Source of the DNA: Nitrospira sp.
Lineage (GTDB): Bacteria; Nitrospirota; Nitrospiria; Nitrospirales; Nitrospiraceae
Reading direction: 5' to 3'
DNA: 6,410 bases
NCBI GenBank assembly: GCA_025935475.1
Contig: JAICVE010000165.1
Location: 1 to 6,410 of the forward strand
The notes under the pieces: generated by a model
Told to the model about the DNA's origin: nothing
Seen by the model: the letters and a program-made list of their open reading frames with translations, nothing else
The model's database searches: none
Part shown: positions 1 through 6,110 of the stretch, one piece after another
Numbering within the stretch: the stretch's first letter is position 1
Layout: each line of letters opens with the position of its first letter
Position numbers and translations under genes: made by a program

Positions 1-1470
1 AGCCGCCAGGTCGCCTGCCACACCATGCAAATAGGTCGCAGCACAGGCTGCTTCCCAGGATGGAACGCCTTGTGCGAGGAGGCCGACGAGCATTCCGGTG
101 AGCACATCTCCCGTTCCCGCCGTGGCCATTCCTGGGTTGCCCGTCGGGCAGACCATGAGCAGGCCATCGGGTCTTGCGACCACCGTCCGGGCGCCCTTCA
201 GGACGACAAAGACGCCTCGTTCTCGGGCAAAACGTCTGGCCGTGCCGAGGCGGTCGGCATTGACGCTTTGTGACGTCGCGCCGACTTCCAAACGTGCCAT
301 CTCGCCGGGGTGTGGCGTCAGGATGGGTGGCGTCTTGCATTCGGTCAGCAAGGACGCGCGACTCGCCAAGGCATTGAGGGCATCGGCGTCGAGCACCGAC
401 GGGCGGTCAAGATGTTTCATCAACGACTGCACCACCTCGACCGTTTCCGGATTGGTCGACAGCCCCGGACCAATGGCCACTGCCGTTCTCGATTGGATGA
501 AGCCGAGAATCCGGTCAAACCCGGCGCGACCGAGCGTGCGGGCCTTGGTGTCGGGAAGAGGCACCGTCATGACCTCGAGTAGTTTGGCCTCGAGAATGTC
601 GTTGACGCTGGCCGGCACGCCGACGGTCACCAAGCCGGCGCCTATCCGAAGCGCCGCCTTCGCGGCGAGGGCGGCAGCTCCGGTTTTGCCTGCCGAGCCC
701 GCAAGAATTCCCGCATGACCATACGTTCCTTTGTGAGAGGACGCTGTGCGCGGAGGCAGAGCCGCTTTGACAAAATCTTCGGTGATCAAGAAGGTTCGGC
801 CATCGATCTCATTCACATAGGCCGCCGGAATCCCGATATCGACAACATGGATGACGCCGGCGTGATCAATGCCGGCACCCACGTAGAGCCCGAGTTTGGG
901 CAGACCGAACGTCACCGTCGCCGAGGCTCGGACGGCGCATCCCAGCAACGCTCCGTCGTCTGCATGGATGCCCGACGGCATATCGACGGAGACAATGGGA
1001 CCGCCGGCCTCGTTCATCAAACGGATGGCCTCTCGATACGGGCCAATGACGGGCGTCGAAAGGCCCGTGCCAAGGAGTGCATCAACGATGAGTTCACTGT
1101 CGGCGAGAAGCGCTTCCGTCTGTTCGGGAGATCTGAAGAACTTAGTCGCCGAAGTGCCTCCGACTCGGAGCCAGCGGCGATACATGGCTTTGGCATCCCG
1201 GCTCAAATCCGCAGCCGGTGCCACTAACAGCACGGTGACGCGCGCTCGATGCTGACGCAACAGCCTGGCGACTACCAATCCGTCGCCGCCGTTGTTGCCC
1301 TTGCCGCAGACAATTGTGACGCGTTTGCCGGCAAGCGGACCGAACCGGTCCCGGATAAAATCCGCGGTTCCAGATCCGGCACGCTCCATCAGCGTCAGAC
1401 TCGGCACCCGAGTTTCCGTAATGGTGCGCCGGTCTAGAGCCTGCATCTGCGTTGCCGTCACGATCTTCAT
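1..1470 (-). CDS. nnr: Bifunctional NAD(P)H-hydrate epimerase / ADP-dependent NAD(P)H-hydrate dehydratase, C-terminus cut by window edge
   Basis: Cytoplasmic repair enzyme for NADHX and NADPHX: the N-terminal domain interconverts R and S epimers, and the C-terminal ribokinase-fold domain dehydrates the S form using ADP. I translated the minus strand by hand and found 490 codons open to the window edge; full-length family members are about 500-520 residues, so a few tens are missing. The epimerase half (about 1-215) shows MKIVTATQMQ at the start, GKGNNGGDG (56-64), VDALLGTGL (129-137) and VDMPSG (162-167). The dehydratase half shows HKGTYG (246-251), LAGSAGKTGAA (256-266), AIGPGL (332-337), VLDADALN (359-366), LTPHPGE (384-390) and NPGMATAGTGDVLTG (445-459), whose Asp455 is the expected catalytic base. 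The ATG at 1470 is fixed by an in-frame TAG ten codons upstream (1498-1500). No clear Shine-Dalgarno is visible. It lies 47 bases downstream of pdxJ and is probably cotranscribed with it. The plus-strand ORFs across this stretch are shadows. Confidence 0.97.
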   Translation of the reverse strand, partial: MKIVTATQMQALDRRTITETRVPSLTLMERAGSGTADFIRDRFGPLAGKRVTIVCGKGNNGGDGLVVARLLRQHRARVTVLLVAPAADLSRDAKAMYRRWLRVGGTSATKFFRSPEQTEALLADSELIVDALLGTGLSTPVIGPYREAIRLMNEAGGPIVSVDMPSGIHADDGALLGCAVRASATVTFGLPKLGLYVGAGIDHAGVIHVVDIGIPAAYVNEIDGRTFLITEDFVKAALPPRTASSHKGTYGHAGILAGSAGKTGAAALAAKAALRIGAGLVTVGVPASVNDILEAKLLEVMTVPLPDTKARTLGRAGFDRILGFIQSRTAVAIGPGLSTNPETVEVVQSLMKHLDRPSVLDADALNALASRASLLTECKTPPILTPHPGEMARLEVGATSQSVNADRLGTARRFARERGVFVVLKGARTVVARPDGLLMVCPTGNPGMATAGTGDVLTGMLVGLLAQGVPSWEAACAATYLHGVAGDLAA

Positions 1471-1517
1471 TCTGCGGCTCGTCCGGTCACTCGCAGCCTA
1501 GGAGAGGGGGGCTGGAT

Positions 1518-2231
1518 CTAGTTGAGCAGGGCTTTCATCTCACGGACAGCCTGATCGAGGCCGACAAGGACGGCACGTGCGATGATGCTGTGCCCGATAT
1601 TGTATTCCACGATCTCGGGGATATGGGTTAAGCGCTTGACGTTTTGGTAGTTCAATCCATGGCCGGCATTGACGCCCATTCCCAGCTTGTATGCCAGTTT
1701 CGCCGCCTGCGTGATCGCTTCGAACTCGGTATCCGCTTCCTTTGATCGCTTCGCGTTGGCATATCGGCCTGTATGGAGCTCGACGAAGTCTGCGGAGATT
1801 TTGTGCGCGGCCCTGATATGGCCGAGGTCCGGCTCGATGAACAGACTCACGGGAATTCCTGCGTCATGCAGCATCCCGATGACCTGCTGGAGGCGGTCTT
1901 TATGGGCGGGGACGTCGAGCCCGCCCTCCGTCGTGAGTTCCTGGCGCTTTTCCGGGACAAGTGTGACCAGATCCGGCTTGATTGTCAGTGCGATCTTAGC
2001 CATCGTCTCGTCCGCCGCCATTTCCATGTCGAGCTTCGTCCGGATCAGTTCGCGGAGCAGGCGAAGGTCGCGGTCCTGGATGTGCCGGCGATCCTCCCGC
2101 AGATGCACGACGATGCCGTCTGCGCCGGCCAACTCGACCAACACCGCCGCGGCGAGAGGGTCCGGATCGTTTCCGCCACGCGCTTGCCGCAGTGTAGCGA
2201 CGTGATCGACATTTACACCGAGTCGGGCCAC
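1518..2231 (-). CDS. pdxJ: Pyridoxine 5'-phosphate synthase PdxJ
   Basis: Last step of the DXP-dependent vitamin B6 pathway: it condenses 1-deoxy-D-xylulose 5-phosphate with 3-amino-2-oxopropyl phosphate to pyridoxine 5'-phosphate in the cytoplasm. The 237-residue length fits the family (about 235-245). A TIM-barrel protein opening with LGVNVDHVATLRQARGG, it keeps HLREDRRHI (43-51; His43 and Arg45), DMEMA (68-72; Glu70), HTGRYA, NAGHGLN (His191) and the phosphate-binding NIGHSIIA near 211-218. His43, Glu70 and His191 match the known catalytic His/Glu/His set with a two-residue offset from E. coli. The start is GTG at 2231, chosen because GGAGG lies six bases upstream and because homologues begin at this point. 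The reading frame is open to an ATG at 2438, but the 69 extra residues are low-complexity, resemble nothing in the family and would cover the intergenic region. It is transcribed divergently from the threonine operon and followed by nnr. Confidence 0.98.
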   Translation of the reverse strand: MARLGVNVDHVATLRQARGGNDPDPLAAAVLVELAGADGIVVHLREDRRHIQDRDLRLLRELIRTKLDMEMAADETMAKIALTIKPDLVTLVPEKRQELTTEGGLDVPAHKDRLQQVIGMLHDAGIPVSLFIEPDLGHIRAAHKISADFVELHTGRYANAKRSKEADTEFEAITQAAKLAYKLGMGVNAGHGLNYQNVKRLTHIPEIVEYNIGHSIIARAVLVGLDQAVREMKALLN

Positions 2232-2237
2232 AAAGAA

Positions 2238-2242
2238 CCTCC
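2238..2242 (-). promoter_or_regulatory. Shine-Dalgarno of pdxJ (decides a GTG start)
   Basis: On the minus strand the sequence reads GGAGG, then TTCTTT, then GTG. The six-base spacing is ideal for ribosome binding. It supports the GTG at 2231 over the ATG 69 codons upstream that an automatic longest-ORF caller would choose. Confidence 0.85.
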
Positions 2243-2297
2243 GGTTGATTCTGGCGACGGGGGGTCGAGAGTGAACGAAGATCGTGCGGACGCCGCT

Positions 2298-2327
2298 GTT
2301 GTAACAGAAAGCCGTTGAAAGGGGCAA
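2298..2327 (-). promoter_or_regulatory. Weak candidate sigma70-type promoter for pdxJ-nnr
   Basis: On the minus strand TTGCCC (2327-2322) is followed by an 18-base spacer and TACAAC (2303-2298). Each hexamer matches the consensus at four of six positions. Transcription would begin near 2291, giving a leader of about 60 bases before the pdxJ GTG. The match is modest and no better candidate was seen on this strand; position and orientation are the main support. Confidence 0.3.
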
Positions 2328-2341
2328 GGCTAGGACAGCGG

Positions 2342-2380
2342 TTGATCGGCGAGCGAACTCGGGAGTTCCCGGTGAATCAA
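2342..2380. repeat. Operator-like inverted repeat between divergent genes
   Basis: Perfect six-base arms GAACTC (2355-2360) and GAGTTC (2363-2368) flank a two-base GG centre. Outside them lie a second, slightly off-centre pair, TTGAT (2342-2346) and ATCAA (2376-2380), and three-base CGG/CCG elements (2347-2349 and 2369-2371). The centre lies between the two candidate promoters, upstream of both -35 elements. A two-base loop is too tight for a normal RNA hairpin, so a protein-binding dyad is the more natural reading. Arms of this length can occur by chance in 280 bases, so regulatory function is inference. Confidence 0.35.
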
Positions 2381-2415
2381 TGTCCGTGCGGAACCCCACA
2401 GAATCACAAGATAAT

Positions 2416-2445
2416 TTGACTCCGCCGCATGCACGCAATTAGAAT
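2416..2445 (+). promoter_or_regulatory. Candidate sigma70-type promoter of the aminotransferase-hom-thrC operon
   Basis: TTGACT (2416-2421) and TAGAAT (2440-2445) each match the housekeeping consensus at five of six positions and are separated by 18 bases. Transcription would begin near 2452, giving a leader of about 60 bases before the ATG at 2513. This leader shows no convincing attenuator, Thr-rich leader peptide or riboswitch; only a short TCGC/GCGA pairing is visible. The local sequence is more AT-rich than its surroundings, as expected for a promoter. Confidence 0.6.
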
Positions 2446-2512
2446 AAGCCTCCATCGCACCTGTGAGGGCGATTTCTTCCTCCCCGCTTGAAGAGTTCGA
2501 CAGCAAACGGCC

Positions 2513-3709
2513 ATGGGATTGTCAGATAATTTTTACCGACTGAAGCGGCTCCCCCCGTACGTCTTCGCCCAAGTCCAAAGCCTCAAGCTGGAAGCCCGGC
2601 ATCGAGGCGAGGACATCATCGATTTTGGAATGGGCAACCCAGATCAGCCAACCCCCAACCACATCGTCGAGAAGATGATTGAAGCCGCTCGCAAGGGCAG
2701 AAATCACCGCTATTCGGCCTCACGAGGCATTACCAAGCTGCGCCACGCGATCGCCGCATGGTACCGGCGCAACTACGATGTGGACCTCGATCCGGAAACC
2801 GAAGCCATTGTGACGATCGGTTCCAAGGAAGGGCTGGCGCATCTGTCCCTGGCGATGATCGGCCCTGGCGATGTCGTGCTCACGCCCACGCCGACCTATC
2901 CCATTCACATGTACAGCTTCGTCATCGCAGGCGGAGAAGTCCGAGGCATCGAGTTGCGGCCGGACAGTGATTTTTTCGATGACCTCCAGCGAGTGTACCG
3001 GCAGACGTTCCCGCGGCCAAAAATTTTAGTCATCAATTTTCCGCACAATCCGACGACGGCCATTGTCGATCTCGAGTTCTTCAAAAAAATCGTGGCCTTC
3101 GCCAAAGAGCACCATGTCATCGTGATCCACGACCTGGCGTATGCCGACTTGGTGTTCGACGGGTATCGGGCACCGAGCTTTCTCCAAGTGCCGGGGGCGA
3201 AAGATATCGGCGTGGAGTTCTACACATTGTCCAAGGCCTACAATATGCCGGGCTGGCGGGTCGGTTTCTGCGTCGGGAACCGTGAAGTAGTGGGCGCACT
3301 GGCCAAGATCAAAAGCTACCTCGATTACGGCATCTTTCAACCTCTGCAGATCGCCAGCGTCATCGCGCTCAACGGGCCACAAGATTGTGTCAAGGAAACG
3401 GTCCAGCGCTATCAAAAGCGCCGCGATGTGCTCGTGGGTGGGCTGAATCGTATCGGATGGAATGTCAACAAACCACTGGCTACGATGTTCGTGTGGGCCA
3501 GGATTCCGTTGCCCTATCGGCATATGGGCTCTCTCGAGTTTTCCAAGCTGCTCTTGCGAGACGCCAAAGTCGCCGTCTCCCCTGGCATCGGGTTTGGTGA
3601 GGGCGGCGACGAGTATGTACGCTTTGCGCTGGTTGAAAATGAGCACCGGACGCGCCAGGCTGTTCGCGGAATTAGGAAAACCTTGAAGCTTGAAGGGGAA
3701 GAAGAATGA
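2513..3709 (+). CDS. alaC: PLP-dependent class I/II aminotransferase, AlaC-like (alanine/glutamate-pyruvate type), first gene of the threonine operon
   Basis: A 398-residue cytoplasmic fold-type I aminotransferase. The N-terminus (FYRLKRLPPYVF, then RGEDIIDFGMGNPD at 31-44) closely resembles E. coli AlaC, the glutamate-pyruvate transaminase, which is the main reason for the name. Active-site residues are in place: GSKEGLAH (103-110), FPHNPT (176-181) with Asn179, HDLAYADLV (206-214) with Asp207 and Tyr210, the PLP Schiff-base Lys241 in TLSKAYNMPGWRVGF with Arg249, and the substrate carboxylate Arg370 in YVRFAL. Relatives are often labelled aspartate or LL-diaminopimelate aminotransferase. The neighbours hom and thrC would fit an aspartate-family role, so the true amino donor and acceptor are open. 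The ATG is forced by an in-frame TGA at 2489-2491, yet no good Shine-Dalgarno precedes it. The stop overlaps the hom start as ATGA (3706-3709). Confidence 0.93.
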   Translation: MGLSDNFYRLKRLPPYVFAQVQSLKLEARHRGEDIIDFGMGNPDQPTPNHIVEKMIEAARKGRNHRYSASRGITKLRHAIAAWYRRNYDVDLDPETEAIVTIGSKEGLAHLSLAMIGPGDVVLTPTPTYPIHMYSFVIAGGEVRGIELRPDSDFFDDLQRVYRQTFPRPKILVINFPHNPTTAIVDLEFFKKIVAFAKEHHVIVIHDLAYADLVFDGYRAPSFLQVPGAKDIGVEFYTLSKAYNMPGWRVGFCVGNREVVGALAKIKSYLDYGIFQPLQIASVIALNGPQDCVKETVQRYQKRRDVLVGGLNRIGWNVNKPLATMFVWARIPLPYRHMGSLEFSKLLLRDAKVAVSPGIGFGEGGDEYVRFALVENEHRTRQAVRGIRKTLKLEGEEE

Positions 3710-5019
3710 TTTCGCGTGTCGGCGTCGGCCTGATCGGCTTCGGCACGGTCGGCAGCGGCGTTGTGAAGATTCTGTTGGAGAACGCCGGATTGATCCGACG
3801 CCGCGTGGGCGTGCCGATCGAGCTTGTGCGGGTCGCCGATCTCGACGTCACCCGAGATCGGGGAATCACCTTGCCCCCAGGGGTTCTTGTCAATGACGCC
3901 AAGCAGGTCCTATCGGACCCTAACGTTGACATCGTGGTGGAACTCGTCGGTGGGTATGATTTTGCCAAACGCCTGATCCTCGATGCCATCGCGGCCGGGA
4001 AAACGGTCGTGACGGCGAACAAAGCGTTGCTGGCGCTCCATGGCGAGGAAATTTTTGCCGCGGCGTCCCGCAAGGGTATCGATCTCGGATTTGAAGCAAG
4101 CGTGGGTGGAGGCATTCCCGTCATCCACGCCCTCAAAGAAGGGCTAGCCGCCAATTCGATCCAGTCCATTTACGGAATCATCAACGGGACCTCGAACTAT
4201 ATCCTTTCGCGGATGACCAATGAAGGGAAGGGATTCGCCGAGACGCTTGTCGAGGCGCAGAAGGCCGGCTATGCCGAAGCTGATCCCACGTTCGATGTGG
4301 CCGGGACCGACAGTGCCCACAAGCTGGCCATTCTGGTGAATCTGGGATTCGGCACGCCGGTCAATTTCAAGGACCTGTACACCGAAGGCATTACCCACAT
4401 CACCGAGCATGACATGGCCTATGCGAGAGAGTTTGATTACACCATCAAGCTGTTGGGCATTGCGAAGCTCGTCGAGGGTGATGTGGAAGCACGCGTCCAT
4501 CCGACGATGCTGGGGGCCGAGTCGCCACTGGCGAAAATCGAGGGCGTGTATAACGCCATTCAATTGATCGGCGACGCGGTCGGCGACGTCGTCCTGAGCG
4601 GACGGGGCGCCGGCGATCTGGCGGCAGGCAGCGCAGTGGTCAGCGACATCATCGCCGGTGCCCGCAATCTTCTCAAGGGCGGAGCGGGTCGCGTGCCTCC
4701 TGCCTCATTCCAGCCGGGGGAGCGGCGTCCCCTGCGCTTGCGGCCGATGGAAGAAATACGCTCCTTGTACTACTTACGCTTTATGGTCACTGATCGTCCG
4801 GGAGTGTTGGCGCAGATCGCGGGTGAACTTGGACGCTACGGCATCAGTATTTCGTCCATGCTGCAAAAAGGGAGGCGCGAAGGACAGACCGTCCCGATCG
4901 TCATCAAGACCCATACGGCGAGAGAGCGTGATGTTCAAACGGCGCTCAGCCAGATCAATCGCATGTCCTTTATGTCCGAGCCGACCACCCTCATCCGGAT
5001 CGAGGGCAAGGACGAGTAA
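3706..5019 (+). CDS. hom: Homoserine dehydrogenase with C-terminal ACT domain
   Basis: Reduces L-aspartate 4-semialdehyde to L-homoserine with NAD(P)H, the branch point to threonine and methionine; cytoplasmic. At 437 residues it has the usual length of the monofunctional ACT-bearing form. It begins with a Rossmann motif GFGTVGSGV (11-19), followed by VTANKALLA (102-110) with the conserved Lys106, GFEASVGGGIPVI (128-140), NGTSNYIL (160-167), and EADPTFDVAGTDSAHKLAIL (191-210), where Asp202 and Lys206 match the catalytic Asp/Lys pair known from yeast Hom6. Residues about 355-435, starting YYLRFMVTDRPGVLAQIA, form an ACT domain, which in this family usually mediates feedback inhibition by threonine; that regulation is expected, not shown. 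AGGGG at 3694-3698 gives a well-spaced ribosome site inside the preceding gene, whose TGA overlaps this ATG, so the two are probably translationally coupled. Four bases separate it from thrC. Confidence 0.98.
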   Translation: MISRVGVGLIGFGTVGSGVVKILLENAGLIRRRVGVPIELVRVADLDVTRDRGITLPPGVLVNDAKQVLSDPNVDIVVELVGGYDFAKRLILDAIAAGKTVVTANKALLALHGEEIFAAASRKGIDLGFEASVGGGIPVIHALKEGLAANSIQSIYGIINGTSNYILSRMTNEGKGFAETLVEAQKAGYAEADPTFDVAGTDSAHKLAILVNLGFGTPVNFKDLYTEGITHITEHDMAYAREFDYTIKLLGIAKLVEGDVEARVHPTMLGAESPLAKIEGVYNAIQLIGDAVGDVVLSGRGAGDLAAGSAVVSDIIAGARNLLKGGAGRVPPASFQPGERRPLRLRPMEEIRSLYYLRFMVTDRPGVLAQIAGELGRYGISISSMLQKGRREGQTVPIVIKTHTARERDVQTALSQINRMSFMSEPTTLIRIEGKDE

Positions 5020-5023
5020 GGTC

Positions 5024-6082
5024 ATGAATCGCTGGCGCGGCGTCATCGAAGAGTATCGAAAGTTTCTCCCGGTCAGCGAGAGCACGCCAGTCATCACGCT
5101 GGGGGAAGGCAATACTCCGCTGATTCGCGCGGCCAGACTCGCCAAGAAAATCGCTCCCGGCATCGACCTGTATTTGAAATTCGAGGGCGCCAATCCCACA
5201 GGGTCGTTCAAGGACCGTGGGATGACCATGGCGATGTCAAAGGCCGTCGAAAACGGCGCACGAGCGGTGATGTGTGCGTCCACCGGCAATACCTCCGCGG
5301 CAGCGGCGGCCTATGGCGCCCGCGCCGGGCTGCCCGTCTATGTGCTGATCCCCGCCGGCAAGATCGCGATGGGGAAGCTGTCGCAAGCGATGATGCACCA
5401 GGCCACAGTCATTCAAATCGATGGAAACTTCGACCAAGCGCTCTCGATCGTGAAAACCCTGTCCACTGAGCATCACATCGAGCTCGTCAATTCCATCAAT
5501 CCCTTCCGCATTGAAGGGCAGAAAACCGCGGCGATGGAAGTATGTGATCAATTGGGCGATGCACCAGCGGTGCATGTGCTGCCCGTAGGCAACGCCGGCA
5601 ACATTACTGCCTATTGGAAGGGGTATAAGGAGTACCGCGGGGCCAATCAAACGACGCGGTTGCCCCGTATGATGGGCTTCCAGGCCGCCGGCGCGGCGCC
5701 AATCGTCCTCGGTCGTGTGGTGGAAGATCCACAAACCGTTGCGACGGCGATTCGGATCGGCAATCCCGCCAGCTGGCAGGCGGCTGTTGACGCGATGAAA
5801 GAGTCCTCCGGGGCGATCGACTCCGTCACCGACGAGGAAATTCTCCAGGCCTATGTGGCCGTGGCCGGTACGGAAGGCGTGTTCTGTGAACCGGCATCGG
5901 CGGCCTCGGTGGCAGGGGTGATGAAACTGAGCCGTCAAGGCGGTTTACGCGAGGGTGAAACGGTGGTGTGCACTCTGACAGGCCATGGATTGAAGGACGC
6001 CGACACGGCAATCGGCGTCTCGGTCAAACCCAAAACGGTCAAGGCAACAACGGAGGAAGTGGCGCGTCTGCTGAAGATCTAA
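5024..6082 (+). CDS. thrC: Threonine synthase
   Basis: Converts O-phospho-L-homoserine and water to L-threonine and phosphate; PLP-dependent, fold type II, cytoplasmic. The 352-residue length fits the short threonine synthases of many bacteria, not the longer E. coli or yeast type. It starts MNRWRGVIEEYRKFLPV, then TLGEGNTPLI (25-34), FEGANPTGSFKDRGM (53-67) with the PLP lysine Lys63, CASTGNTSAAAAAYG (84-98), the phosphate-binding loop PVGNAGNI (187-194), CEPASAAS (288-295) and CTLTGHGLKD (316-325). The frame is open upstream to an ATG at 4658, but the extra 122 residues are an out-of-frame reading of hom; homology and a start four bases after the hom stop fix the ATG at 5024. A purine-rich AAGGACGAGTAAGG precedes it. 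Its substrate needs a homoserine kinase, and no thrB is seen in the window; see the following gene. Confidence 0.98.
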   Translation: MNRWRGVIEEYRKFLPVSESTPVITLGEGNTPLIRAARLAKKIAPGIDLYLKFEGANPTGSFKDRGMTMAMSKAVENGARAVMCASTGNTSAAAAAYGARAGLPVYVLIPAGKIAMGKLSQAMMHQATVIQIDGNFDQALSIVKTLSTEHHIELVNSINPFRIEGQKTAAMEVCDQLGDAPAVHVLPVGNAGNITAYWKGYKEYRGANQTTRLPRMMGFQAAGAAPIVLGRVVEDPQTVATAIRIGNPASWQAAVDAMKESSGAIDSVTDEEILQAYVAVAGTEGVFCEPASAASVAGVMKLSRQGGLREGETVVCTLTGHGLKDADTAIGVSVKPKTVKATTEEVARLLKI

Positions 6083-6110
6083 AGGGAAGATGCGAGTGTA
6101 CCGTCGATGA
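6083..6110 (+). other. Ribosome site and possible mini-cistron overlapping the start of the ApgM-family gene
   Basis: Directly after the thrC stop comes AGGGAAG (6083-6089), a fair Shine-Dalgarno, but it is about 20 bases from the ATG at 6107, too far for normal use. A GTG at 6096 lies eight bases after AGGGA and opens GTG-TAC-CGT-CGA-TGA; an ATG at 6090 is in the same frame (six codons). The TGA (6108-6110) overlaps the ATG at 6107 as ATGA. A ribosome starting on this mini-cistron, or one arriving from thrC, could restart on the next gene. The pattern may be accidental. Confidence 0.3.

Noticed and set aside
445..459. AGTGDVLTG instead of GGTGDVLTG in Nnr as a possible inactivating change (residues 451-459, gene bases about 94-120)
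   Set aside because: The coordinates given here are residue numbers. The Gly-to-Ala change leaves the GTGD core and catalytic Asp intact and is, as I recall, a common variant.
25..1501. Several plus-strand open frames of 60-206 codons
   Set aside because: They lie antisense to nnr, whose minus-strand translation carries all the family motifs without a stop. GC-rich coding DNA commonly gives such shadow frames.
1669..2318. Plus-strand frames of 178 and 181 codons opposite pdxJ
   Set aside because: They are antisense to a clear pdxJ gene, their composition is shadow-like, and no family was recognised.
2232..2438. N-terminal extension of PdxJ to the ATG at 2438
   Set aside because: The extra 69 residues have no family match, and GGAGG six bases before the GTG at 2231 marks the natural start.
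2454..2473. Possible attenuator hairpin in the operon leader (TCGC paired with GCGA)
   Set aside because: Only four base pairs, no U-tract and no leader peptide rich in threonine codons.
3026..3646. 206-codon minus-strand frame
   Set aside because: Fully antisense to the aminotransferase active-site region; no recognisable domain.
4658..5023. 122-codon upstream extension of thrC
   Set aside because: It reads the hom gene out of frame; ThrC homology begins exactly at the ATG at 5024.
5237..5938. 233-codon minus-strand frame
   Set aside because: Antisense to thrC and rich in His, Arg and Gly as expected of a shadow frame; no known motif.
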